Shown here piece after piece: positions 7,776 through 14,803 of a stretch of DNA of 34,726 nucleotides (within the stretch, counting starts at the first letter, position 1; each line of letters begins with the position of its first letter). Made by a program: the position numbers and the translations under genes. Under the pieces are notes generated by a model. That model saw only the letters and a list, made by a program, of their open reading frames with translations, was not told where the DNA came from and did no database searches. Origin of the DNA: a bacterium (GTDB lineage: Bacteria; Desulfobacterota; Anaeroferrophillalia; Anaeroferrophillales; Tharpellaceae). The stretch spans positions 12,760-47,485 of the forward strand of contig JAOZQE010000002.1 in assembly GCA_029932385.1 (NCBI GenBank). Reading direction: 5' to 3'.

Positions 7776-9073
7776 GTCCCTGTGCTATCGGCCTGATTGG
7801 CCTTGCGATTTTAATCGTATTCCTTTTCGCTCGGATTCCGGTTGGTTTTGCCATGGCCATCGTCGGGTTTGTCGGGTTTGTCCAGCTGGTCAACCTGGAA
7901 GCCGCTCTCTCACTCCTGGCCCGGGATGTCTTTTCAACCTTCAGCTCCTACGGCTTGACTGTAATTCCTCTTTTTATCTTTATGGGACAGGTCTCATTCC
8001 ATGCCGGTATCAGCCGTCGCCTCTATGATACCGCCTACGCCTTCATCGGCCACCGGCCTGGAGGTCTGGCGATGGCAACGGTTGGTGCCTGTACCGCCTT
8101 TGGTGCAATTTGCGGCTCCTCTCCGGCCACGGCCGCAACCATGGCAACCGTTGCCCTGCCGGAGATGAAGCGCTACAACTACTCAATGGAGTTAGGCACC
8201 GGAGCCGTGGCTTCCGGCGGCAGCCTTGGCATGCTCATCCCTCCCAGCGTCGTATTTATTGTCTACGGCATAATGACCGAACAATCAATCGGCAAACTTT
8301 TTATGGCCGGCATTCTTCCGGGACTTTTAATCGCCGGCCTCTTCTGCCTGGCAATCAACATATCCTGTCGTCGCAATCCGGCACTCGGACCTCCGGGACC
8401 ACGAACAGACTGGCCAGGGAGAATCAGGTCCCTTAAAGGAACCGGCGAAACCCTGCTCCTCTTTATTATGGTTATGGGCGGCCTTTTTGCCGGCATATTC
8501 ACCCCGACCGAAGCCGGTGCAATCGGGGCCTTATGCAGTATCGGCATCGCCCTTATGGGTCGCAATATGAGTTTTGAAAAATTAAAGCTCTCACTTTTTG
8601 AAACTACCCGTACCGCCTGTATGGTCATGGTCATCGTTACCGGGGCTGTAATTTTCGGCCATTTCCTGGCTGTCACCCGAATCCCGTTCGACCTGGCCAG
8701 TTGGGTTGCGAGCCTGCCTTTACCCCGTTTCGTCATCATGATGGTAATTATCGCAGTCTATCTGTTCGGCGGCTGCTTCATTGATGCCCTAGCCTTAATT
8801 CTCTTAACCGTCCCTATCTTTTATCCGGTGATACTTGCCCTCAATTACGATCCTATCTGGTTTGGCGTAATTATTGTCCTGGTCACGCAAATGGGAGTTA
8901 TCTCACCTCCAGTCGGCATCAATGTCTACGTCGTCAAAGGGGTGGCACCGGAAATCCCGCTGGGCACCATTTTCAAAGGGGTTATTCCCTTTCTTATCGC
9001 CTTAGTTATCGGCACCATTCTTTTAATTGCCATCCCACAAATCTCACTTTTTCTCCCGGGACTGATGAATTGA
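7772..9073 (+). CDS. dctM: TRAP transporter large permease (DctM family), system 1
   Basis: A 433-residue, highly hydrophobic protein of the DctM family with about a dozen membrane helices, the transport subunit of the TRAP system in the inner membrane. Hallmarks include RIPVGFAMAIVGFVGF near the N-terminus, GAICGSSPATAATMATVALPEM near residue 113, GGSLGMLIPPSVVFIVYG near residue 150, and FTPTEAGAIGALCS near residue 248. Late in the protein come GCFIDALALILLTVPIFYPV and GVISPPVGINVYVVKG. Length is normal and no defects are visible. It overlaps dctQ by 4 bases and is followed by a strong terminator, so it is the last gene of the operon. Confidence 0.94.
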   Translation: MSPCAIGLIGLAILIVFLFARIPVGFAMAIVGFVGFVQLVNLEAALSLLARDVFSTFSSYGLTVIPLFIFMGQVSFHAGISRRLYDTAYAFIGHRPGGLAMATVGACTAFGAICGSSPATAATMATVALPEMKRYNYSMELGTGAVASGGSLGMLIPPSVVFIVYGIMTEQSIGKLFMAGILPGLLIAGLFCLAINISCRRNPALGPPGPRTDWPGRIRSLKGTGETLLLFIMVMGGLFAGIFTPTEAGAIGALCSIGIALMGRNMSFEKLKLSLFETTRTACMVMVIVTGAVIFGHFLAVTRIPFDLASWVASLPLPRFVIMMVIIAVYLFGGCFIDALALILLTVPIFYPVILALNYDPIWFGVIIVLVTQMGVISPPVGINVYVVKGVAPEIPLGTIFKGVIPFLIALVIGTILLIAIPQISLFLPGLMN

Positions 9074-9150
9074 TGTCAAGGGTTAAAAGTAAACAACTGC
9101 GACCACCAATTTCCCTCAACAGCTTCATGAGAATCATCTCTGTAAACAGA

Positions 9151-9179
9151 AAAAGTCCGGCCATAACGACCGGACTTTT
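9151..9179. terminator. Bidirectional intrinsic terminator after TRAP-1
   Basis: A perfect 10-bp stem AAAAGTCCGG / CCGGACTTTT with a 9-base loop lies 77 bases after the dctM-1 stop. It has T runs on both strands, so it can also end transcripts of the convergent cupin gene on the minus strand. Confidence 0.9.
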
Positions 9180-9234
9180 TATTACTCTTCAATTAAATGC
9201 GCTGGACATGCCGACTGACTGACAGTTCTGCTTG

Positions 9235-9573
9235 TTAGAGTATCTTTGTCGCTTTCCCGGGCCGGGGAGCCTTGCAGACCAGGATACGCAAAACACTCTG
9301 GCTTTCATTGTACCAACAGTGAGGAATCCCGGCAGGGCTTTCTATCAGAGTGTCAATACTCACTTCTTGCTTTTCATCCCCCACTTCAACGATTCCGACC
9401 CCTCCCAAGACATAGAAAAATACGTCTACCGGCGTAATATGCCGTTTCAATGACTCACCGGGCTGTAATGTCAGATGGATCACCTGAGCAGCTTCAGAAT
9501 CATAGAGTTTACGGGCATCAACTTTGTGCGGATTATCATTTTTAGCGGCATCAGCTACTTTTGTAATTATCAT
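9235..9573 (-). CDS. Small single-domain cupin protein
   Basis: A 112-residue protein made of one cupin beta-barrel. It shows 'LQPGESLKRHITPVDVFFYV' (cupin motif 1, with a single histidine kept) and 'SPAGIPHCWYNES' (motif 2, with the conserved histidine). Partial metal-ligand conservation leaves open whether it binds a metal. Small cupins bind or isomerise diverse small molecules, and nothing here fixes the ligand. A strong AGGAG precedes the ATG. It shares the strand with the DUF805 gene upstream, 95 bases away, and ends against the TRAP-1 terminator. Confidence 0.85.
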   Translation of the reverse strand: MIITKVADAAKNDNPHKVDARKLYDSEAAQVIHLTLQPGESLKRHITPVDVFFYVLGGVGIVEVGDEKQEVSIDTLIESPAGIPHCWYNESQSVLRILVCKAPRPGKATKIL

Positions 9574-9668
9574 TTTGTTCTCCTGTTTTCATACCCATTC
9601 ATCGCGGGATTTTTAAGGTGTAAGAGTGCCTTGAGTTAAATAAATTAAGACTTTAAGCGACAGAAACA

Positions 9669-10034
9669 TTACTCATCGATAACTTCATATTCGGCGTACT
9701 CAACATCGCTCTTGGGGTTGAGACCGTACGCATTAGTTCCGGCAGTACTGTCCTGAATGCAGAAATAGATTAGAACCAGAATACCAACCACAGGAATCAG
9801 ACCGATCAACAGCCACCAACCACTACGGTTGACATCATGCAGCCTCCGCACCGAGACCGCCATGCTGGGTACGAATACTGCCAGTCCGTATATAGCCTCC
9901 AAGGTTCCAAAACTCAACAAGGCAAGCACCGCGGAGACAATGAAATTGACCAGAGCAAACATCCAATACTCCTTACGCCGGGCCCGACCTTCGAAAACCG
10001 CGTACTTCTTCAAAACCTCAACATACCAATTCAT
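9669..10034 (-). CDS. DUF805 (YhaH-like) inner-membrane protein
   Basis: A DUF805-family protein of about 121 residues. It starts with the family signature MNWYVEVLKKYAVFEGRARR and EYW, followed by membrane helices near residues 25-45, 50-65 and 80-100. Between them is the conserved 'SVRRLHDVNRSGWW' segment, and the tail has 'GTNAYGLNP'. Members are small membrane proteins with no settled function. I chose the ATG at 10034 because GGAG lies about 8 bases upstream and the protein then begins exactly at the family N-terminus; an in-frame ATG at 10052 would add six residues. Confidence 0.9.
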   Translation of the reverse strand: MNWYVEVLKKYAVFEGRARRKEYWMFALVNFIVSAVLALLSFGTLEAIYGLAVFVPSMAVSVRRLHDVNRSGWWLLIGLIPVVGILVLIYFCIQDSTAGTNAYGLNPKSDVEYAEYEVIDE

Positions 10035-10162
10035 TACCGATACTCCATGCAAAAAAAAGGTTAAAGTATAAATTTCCAGAAAGCTCTAAGTCTCTCTTTC
10101 ATATTTTATGTTATCGAATTGCTCCTAACACGCAAGAAAATAAATGCCAACTTTAAAACGAT

Positions 10163-10194
10163 AAAGAGGCCGAATCACAAGATTCGGCCTCTTT
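10163..10194. terminator. Bidirectional intrinsic terminator after TRAP-2/usp
   Basis: A perfect 14-bp stem AAAGAGGCCGAATC / GATTCGGCCTCTTT with a 4-base loop lies just beyond the usp stop on the minus strand, with short T runs on both sides. It most likely ends the TRAP-2 operon transcript. Confidence 0.88.
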
Positions 10195-10220
10195 TCAAGG
10201 AATAATAATTTAGTCCAGAA

Positions 10221-10649
10221 TCAACGCAATAAGAATACCGGTGAGCGACATTCCTGCACGACTTTATTGGCAACTGAACCGAACATCATGTTGGATAATT
10301 TACCGTAACTATTCGGTGAAATTATGATAAAATCCACAGCTTCGTGGGCTGCAACCTGACAAATCACCGTGGCAGGGTCACCTGTCTCAATCTTGGTATC
10401 GGCCAAAATCCCAGCCTCTTCCAACACCAGCCGATGTTTTTCAACAACCTTCTCACAATGGCTGATCGACTGCGCCATAATAACTTCCAACTGAGCCAGC
10501 TGAAAACCATGATATTTAAGCTGAGATTCCGACACGACCATAATCAGGGTCACCGACATCGGAATCTGATCTTTCATTTTTATGATATATTGCAGAGCCC
10601 GGTTGGCCGCTACCGAATCATCAACCGGAACTAAAACTCGTACAGGCAT
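10221..10649 (-). CDS. Universal stress protein (UspA family) of the TRAP-2 operon
   Basis: A 142-residue single-domain UspA-family protein, cytosolic, starting RVLVPVDDSVAANRALQYI and ending in the Usp C-terminal loop 'GSVANKVVQECRSPVFLLR'. Usp genes at the end of TRAP operons are known; in Halomonas the ATP-binding TeaD modulates the ectoine transporter TeaABC, so a regulatory role on TRAP-2 is plausible. In the nucleotide-binding motif G-2x-G-9x-G-S, both early glycines are serine here (SPNS, then YGKLSNMMF, then GS). ATP binding may therefore be weakened or lost. It begins 29 bases after dctM-2, on the same strand, and is followed by a strong terminator. Confidence 0.93.
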   Translation of the reverse strand: MPVRVLVPVDDSVAANRALQYIIKMKDQIPMSVTLIMVVSESQLKYHGFQLAQLEVIMAQSISHCEKVVEKHRLVLEEAGILADTKIETGDPATVICQVAAHEAVDFIIISPNSYGKLSNMMFGSVANKVVQECRSPVFLLR

Positions 10650-10678
10650 CTTAAATCTCCAACCTTAAATGAATAAGT

Positions 10679-11968
10679 TTACTGACCGTAGAAAAATCTC
10701 GGCAGGCAGAGTACCAGATCCGGCCAATAGGTCAAAATCAATAAAATTGCAATCTGGATAGCGAGAAAAGGCATTACAGCTTTAGATACATAAATCAGCC
10801 CCCGATTAACCAGGGCCCCGGTTATATAAAGACTGACTCCGAGCGGCGGCGTACAATAACCAATCCCGAGATTAACCGTCATCAAGAGACCAAAATGGAG
10901 AGAACTGATACCATACTCCGGCAGCATCGGCAACAGAATCGGGGCCAGAATCAGGGTCGCAGAGATAATATCCATGAACATCCCGACAATCAAAAGCATT
11001 ATATTGACTATCAGGAGAAAAGCCCAGGCTGAATGAACCTGACTGACCACAGCCTCAGCGATCTGGGCTGGGATCTGCTCTAAAGTAAGGTAGCGGCCGA
11101 ATGCGGTCGCACCGGCGACAATAATCAGCAGTGTCGCTGAAGTCACGGCGGAAGAGACCACAACATCCTTGACCTTACCAAACTTCATATCCCTATGAAT
11201 AAAAAGTTCAACTACAAAGGCATAGACACAAGCCACGACTGCGGCTTCATTGGCCGTAAAGACTCCGGAAAAAATCCCGCCAAAAATTAGTACCGGCAGC
11301 ATTAAAGCCCAGAAACCATCTTTCAACACAGCGATCAGTTCTTTAAAAGTCGGCGCCGGAGAGCGTTTAAAATTCCGGTTACGACAATAGAAATAGGAGT
11401 ATAGCGACATCGCCACAATAATCATGAAACCGGGGACAAAACCGGTCATGAAAAGTGCGGCCAGCGAATCGTTACTGACCATTGAGTAGAGAATCATCGA
11501 GATACTGGGTGGAATAATAACCCCTAAGATCGGTGCCGTCGTCATTATCCCGACACTGAACTTCTCATCGTACTGATTCTCCATCAGGGCCGGTATCATG
11601 AAACCGCCAATCGCGACAACTGTGGCTACGGTCGAACCCGAGATCGCCCCGAACATGCCGCAGGCCAGAACTCCGGCCATGGCCAGGCCACCGGGAAAGA
11701 ATCCGACCACCGCATTCGCGACTTTGATGAGCTTGTCGACAATCGACCCTGCCGTCATGATGTTGCCGCAAAGAATAAAAAAGAGCACCACCACCAGAGC
11801 GAAATTATCCATACTCCGGAACAGGGTCTGGGCCAGCATCATAATCGGCATGTCGGTAAAATAGACAAAACCCAGGATGCTGGTAAAAAAGAGCGACATG
11901 AAGACCGGGATCGTAGAGCCGAGACAACCTAGCAGACATAATACTATAATGAGGTATGTGCTATTCAT
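10679..11968 (-). CDS. dctM: TRAP transporter large permease (DctM family), system 2
   Basis: A 429-residue DctM-family transport subunit with about a dozen membrane helices. Family text includes CGMFGAISGSTVATVVAIGG near residue 103, IIPPSISMILYSMVSNDSL near residue 150, and FTANEAAVVACVYAF near residue 235. GMFMDIISATLILAPILLPM and GIGYCTPPLGVSLYITG follow in the C-terminal half. It differs clearly from the system-1 DctM, so the two cassettes are not a recent duplication. Its ATG shares one base with the dctQ-2 stop (TAATG). It is followed by the usp gene in the same operon. Confidence 0.94.
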   Translation of the reverse strand: MNSTYLIIVLCLLGCLGSTIPVFMSLFFTSILGFVYFTDMPIMMLAQTLFRSMDNFALVVVLFFILCGNIMTAGSIVDKLIKVANAVVGFFPGGLAMAGVLACGMFGAISGSTVATVVAIGGFMIPALMENQYDEKFSVGIMTTAPILGVIIPPSISMILYSMVSNDSLAALFMTGFVPGFMIIVAMSLYSYFYCRNRNFKRSPAPTFKELIAVLKDGFWALMLPVLIFGGIFSGVFTANEAAVVACVYAFVVELFIHRDMKFGKVKDVVVSSAVTSATLLIIVAGATAFGRYLTLEQIPAQIAEAVVSQVHSAWAFLLIVNIMLLIVGMFMDIISATLILAPILLPMLPEYGISSLHFGLLMTVNLGIGYCTPPLGVSLYITGALVNRGLIYVSKAVMPFLAIQIAILLILTYWPDLVLCLPRFFYGQ

Positions 11969-12462
11969 TATTTATCCACCTGCTGCCCGGTAAAATCTTC
12001 CCACATCGCCATGATCGTCCGAATAAACATCATCCCCCCCATCAACGGCAGAATTGCGTAGAGTATCACCAGAGGGATGCCTAAGATAATGGTACTCTGT
12101 TGGGTTTCAACCTGCAGCGCCGCCATTTGCCAGCCGAGATAACACATCAGAACACTGTACCCCAAGGTACAGATATGACTGAAATAATCGAGTGATTTTT
12201 TTAATGACGGAACAATCTGCGGCAAGGCATCAATCCTGATCATCGAACGATTCTTGATCGCCGCTGAGCAGCCAATGAATGTAGTATAAATTATAATTTC
12301 ACGAATCAGTTCCTCGGACCAAGCCAGGGAGTAGTGAATTGTATAGCGCAGGACGACATTCACAAAGAGTGAAATCAGGCCGACCATCACAGCAATAAAG
12401 ATGGTCCAGTCTTCAAAGAATGAAAAGACCCTGTCTATGGCCTTAAAACTTTTGGCGATCAT
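11968..12462 (-). CDS. dctQ: TRAP transporter small permease (DctQ family), system 2
   Basis: A 164-residue DctQ-family membrane subunit with four helices (about residues 17-38, 50-68, 95-115 and 130-152). It carries the family segment 'VNVVLRYTIHYSLAWSEELI' near residue 30, followed by an 'NRSMIRIDALPQIVP' loop. It forms the membrane complex with the following DctM, whose start overlaps its stop by one base. Upstream, toward dctP-2, lies a strong terminator-like hairpin, so this gene is probably transcribed by partial read-through. Confidence 0.9.
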   Translation of the reverse strand: MIAKSFKAIDRVFSFFEDWTIFIAVMVGLISLFVNVVLRYTIHYSLAWSEELIREIIIYTTFIGCSAAIKNRSMIRIDALPQIVPSLKKSLDYFSHICTLGYSVLMCYLGWQMAALQVETQQSTIILGIPLVILYAILPLMGGMMFIRTIMAMWEDFTGQQVDK

Positions 12463-12510
12463 AAAAACAATCCTAAATAAGACAACGAATATTCAAAACA
12501 GAACGGTTGC

Positions 12511-12546
12511 AAGAAAAAGGAGCCGGAGGTTTGTACCTCCGGCTCC
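12511..12546 (-). terminator. Terminator-like hairpin between dctP-2 and dctQ-2
   Basis: On the minus strand a perfect 12-bp GC-rich stem GGAGCCGGAGGT / ACCTCCGGCTCC with a 4-base loop is followed directly by CCTTTTTCTT-type sequence (TTTTTCTT). It is a textbook intrinsic terminator, located 20 bases after the dctP-2 stop and inside the operon. It probably limits read-through so that the binding protein is made in excess of the permease. Confidence 0.9.
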
Positions 12547-12565
12547 CGTTGTGGTCAGTTATGAC

Positions 12566-13627
12566 CTAGTAGTTAAGCGAGCGTTTATAGCCCATGAGAT
12601 CCTGAACCTTCTTCAGGTAGTCAGCACCGATCTTACCGGCCCACTCTTTATGAACCGTCTCACCCTTAACCCGGAGAGTCTCCATATCTTTTGCGGGGAG
12701 CTGATAGAACTGAATACCATTGGCTTTAGCCTTGGCAATCTGATCAGTTTCCTGTTGGCGAGTCAATACGCGGGTTTTTGCACACTCTTCGTGGATAGTA
12801 TCTAGCAGAACTTTCTGCAGATCGCTCGGCAGAGAATTATAGAATTTCTCATTGACGAGGAAGATAAAGAGCCCCTGAGCGTAGTTAATCTGGGTAAAAT
12901 TCTTACAAACCTCAAACTTCTTCGTGATATTACAAACCATCGGAGTGTGGTCGAGGCCGGTAATGACTCTCTGTTTCAAAGAGATCGGAACATCCGGCCA
13001 AGGCATAACTACCGGATGCAGGCCCCACTCTTTATAAAGTGAACGTTGAACTGCAGCTTCAGCGATCCGGAACTTAACATCTTTGGCATCCGCCAGAGTT
13101 TTAACCGGGTCAACAGTAGCCCAGCCGTAGTTACCATAACCGGTAATATCAACACCCATAATACCCTGATGTTTCATGCCATCCATAAAATACTGCCATA
13201 AAGGACTGGCGATATACTTATCGAGTTTATCAAAAGAGTTGATCAAAAAAGGCAGGTTAATGATACCCATGCGCGGAGCCAAATTGGTTACCGCAACCGA
13301 AGAACAGAGCATACCTTGAACTGTATTAGTTTTCAGCATGTTAAGAACTTCGACTTCACCACCTAGCTGATGCAGAGGATAGTACTTAAGAGCAATCTGA
13401 CCATTACTATTTTTCCACAAACTGTTACGCACCCGATAACCGGCGGCAACCCCTTCGATTACAGGATGGGAAATATTGGAAACCTTCATGGTGTACTTGG
13501 CTCCCGACATATCAACAGTCGATTTCCATTTAGCCAGAGGATTCTTCTTTTTGGCCATTACGGCAGATGAACACACCATCATGACGACCAACGCCAACAC
13601 CAGGACACGCAAACATTTTCTCTTCAT
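12566..13627 (-). CDS. dctP: TRAP transporter substrate-binding protein (DctP family), system 2
   Basis: A 353-residue periplasmic binding protein of the TRAP DctP family. A signal peptide spans about the first 25 residues (MKRKCLRVLVLALVVMMV, then CSSAVMA). The mature part has 'NSLWKNSNGQIALKYYPLHQLG', 'LINLPFL'-like text and 'KDVKFRIAEAAVQ' carrying the ligand arginine, then 'YNSLPSDLQKVLLDT'. It is longer and divergent from the system-1 protein, with several cysteines (VCNITKKFEVCKNF), suggesting another ligand. The ATG at 13627 has AAGGGG 6 bases upstream; a TTG two codons earlier is less likely. It is the first gene of the operon. Confidence 0.9.
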   Translation of the reverse strand: MKRKCLRVLVLALVVMMVCSSAVMAKKKNPLAKWKSTVDMSGAKYTMKVSNISHPVIEGVAAGYRVRNSLWKNSNGQIALKYYPLHQLGGEVEVLNMLKTNTVQGMLCSSVAVTNLAPRMGIINLPFLINSFDKLDKYIASPLWQYFMDGMKHQGIMGVDITGYGNYGWATVDPVKTLADAKDVKFRIAEAAVQRSLYKEWGLHPVVMPWPDVPISLKQRVITGLDHTPMVCNITKKFEVCKNFTQINYAQGLFIFLVNEKFYNSLPSDLQKVLLDTIHEECAKTRVLTRQQETDQIAKAKANGIQFYQLPAKDMETLRVKGETVHKEWAGKIGADYLKKVQDLMGYKRSLNY

Positions 13628-13669
13628 TGTCAACCCCTTTTAAAAATGTATAACCAGTTAAGAGACAAA

Positions 13670-13690
13670 CACGACAAACTACTTGTCGTG
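13670..13690. promoter_or_regulatory. Perfect inverted repeat in the TRAP-2 leader, possible operator
   Basis: CACGACAA and TTGTCGTG are exact 8-bp arms around a 5-base spacer (ACTAC), 43-63 bases upstream of the dctP-2 start codon. The spacing suits a dimeric repressor such as a GntR-type regulator, or a short leader hairpin if the promoter is further upstream as proposed. Confidence 0.4.
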
Positions 13691-13825
13691 CGTCAGATCC
13701 GACGGCTCCGCAAAAGATTATGCGCTGGCATTATCCCGTTCAAAACTTCTACGTCCCATCTAAAAAATAATAATAACAAAAAAATCATTTTCAGAACAAG
13801 ATTTTATCCTCCAGCGAACACTCTC

Positions 13826-13854
13826 TGTAAAGCAAAAAAAGTGTATACTGTCAA
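13826..13854 (-). promoter_or_regulatory. Candidate sigma-70 promoter for TRAP-2
   Basis: On the minus strand a perfect -35 hexamer TTGACA (13849-13854) is followed after 17 bases by TTTACA (13826-13831), a weak -10 (3 of 6). This would give an approximately 190-base leader containing the inverted repeat at 13670-13690. Only the -35 box is strong, so this is tentative. Confidence 0.35.
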
Positions 13855-14111
13855 GGGATAATATGATTTTTTTCTAATAAATACCAGCAAACCGAGAAGA
13901 AAACATCCTGAGAACTGATATATGCAGAATTGTCAAGGTTTCCCAGTTGCCAGACCTCGGCAGAAGAGCATTTTCACAACAACTATTTCACTTGCTTTTC
14001 ATTCCGCCTGTAAGTATTATGGCAGTTGCTTCTAAACTTACTGCAACCGCCGCAACCAGCGACAGGATAGCCGTTTTTACCAATACAAATAAACCGAGAA
14101 AAACCAAACGA

Positions 14112-14801
14112 ATGCGTGTGAATATAAAAAAGTTATCAAAATTGCGGAACCACGCCTGGCATACAAGGTTCGCTGCTGTAATACTCATCTCAAGTCTGCT
14201 ACTGTCGGCACCGCTTTTAGGATATAGCAAATTATATGCCGCTGACAAAAAACAGGTCGAGTTTGCGGCCGACAACCCGCCCTATCTGGAAGACTTTGTC
14301 ATAAGCTCCGAGGATGATAAAATCAGCCTATCTTTAAGTGTTGCAAACCCTTTTGATCTTGAGATAAAATCTTTACTTTTAAACGGTGTCTCACAAAAAA
14401 TCTCACTGAATGTGGAAGTCAGCGTGAACAGTTTTAACCTCTATCTGGTCAAATTCGACCGGACACTGAGCGACAACACCTACATCCACAACATAGATTA
14501 CGACAACCTGAAAAAAGTATTCACGATCACAATTTCACCGGATAAAAAACCGATTGAAACTGACTCTTATAAGAAAGCGGTCGAGATCGCTTCAACATTC
14601 AAAGAGATCACACTGCTCCACAAGAACCAGATTGAAATCGACCGCATCTACCAGGTTGAAACTCAAACTGAGATCAGAGAAGTCAGCCTCCCTTTCCATC
14701 TTGAGTATCTCTTCTTTTTTCTCTCGGCCTGGGATCGAAAAAGTAACAGTTATACCCTGGACATCCCCAATCAACTATTAACTGAATTACTGAAGAGATA
14801 A
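14112..14801 (+). CDS. DUF4390-domain exported protein next to ntrYX
   Basis: A protein of about 229 residues with an N-terminal basic stretch and hydrophobic segment (TRFAAVILISSLLLSAPLLG) acting as signal or anchor. A DUF4390 beta-rich domain follows, containing 'EISLSVANPFDLEIKSLLLNGV'-type strands and a C-terminal 'RVSLPFHLEYLFFFLSAWD'-like segment. DUF4390 genes commonly sit directly before ntrY-ntrX in proteobacteria, so a link to NtrY sensing is plausible but unproven. The stop is 2 bases before the ntrY start, indicating one operon. The frame is open from a TTG at 13947, but I chose the ATG at 14112 because only that start gives a normal signal peptide. The ribosome-binding site is weak in either case. 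Confidence 0.78.
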   Translation: MRVNIKKLSKLRNHAWHTRFAAVILISSLLLSAPLLGYSKLYAADKKQVEFAADNPPYLEDFVISSEDDKISLSLSVANPFDLEIKSLLLNGVSQKISLNVEVSVNSFNLYLVKFDRTLSDNTYIHNIDYDNLKKVFTITISPDKKPIETDSYKKAVEIASTFKEITLLHKNQIEIDRIYQVETQTEIREVSLPFHLEYLFFFLSAWDRKSNSYTLDIPNQLLTELLKR

Positions 14802-14803
14802 TC

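Larger units (their letters stand above)
13628..14111. other. Divergent regulatory region between TRAP-2 and DUF4390-ntrYX
   Basis: About 480 bases without a convincing gene. It holds a 21-bp inverted repeat and a candidate promoter for TRAP-2 (listed separately), an A-rich stretch near 13760-13800, and the upstream region of the DUF4390 gene. A 71-codon frame on plus (13646-13861) is low-complexity and rich in basic residues and looks random. The frame leading into the DUF4390 protein is open from 13947, but its first 55 codons look untranslated. Confidence 0.5.

Noticed and set aside
13646-13861. 71-codon frame on the plus strand in the TRAP-2/DUF4390 gap
   Set aside because: Low-complexity, rich in Lys/Arg/Asn, no ribosome-binding site, no recognisable family; it overlaps the proposed regulatory elements.
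13947-14111. N-terminal extension of the DUF4390 protein from a TTG
   Set aside because: The first 55 codons look random and would place the signal sequence deep inside the protein; the ATG at 14112 gives a normal export signal.
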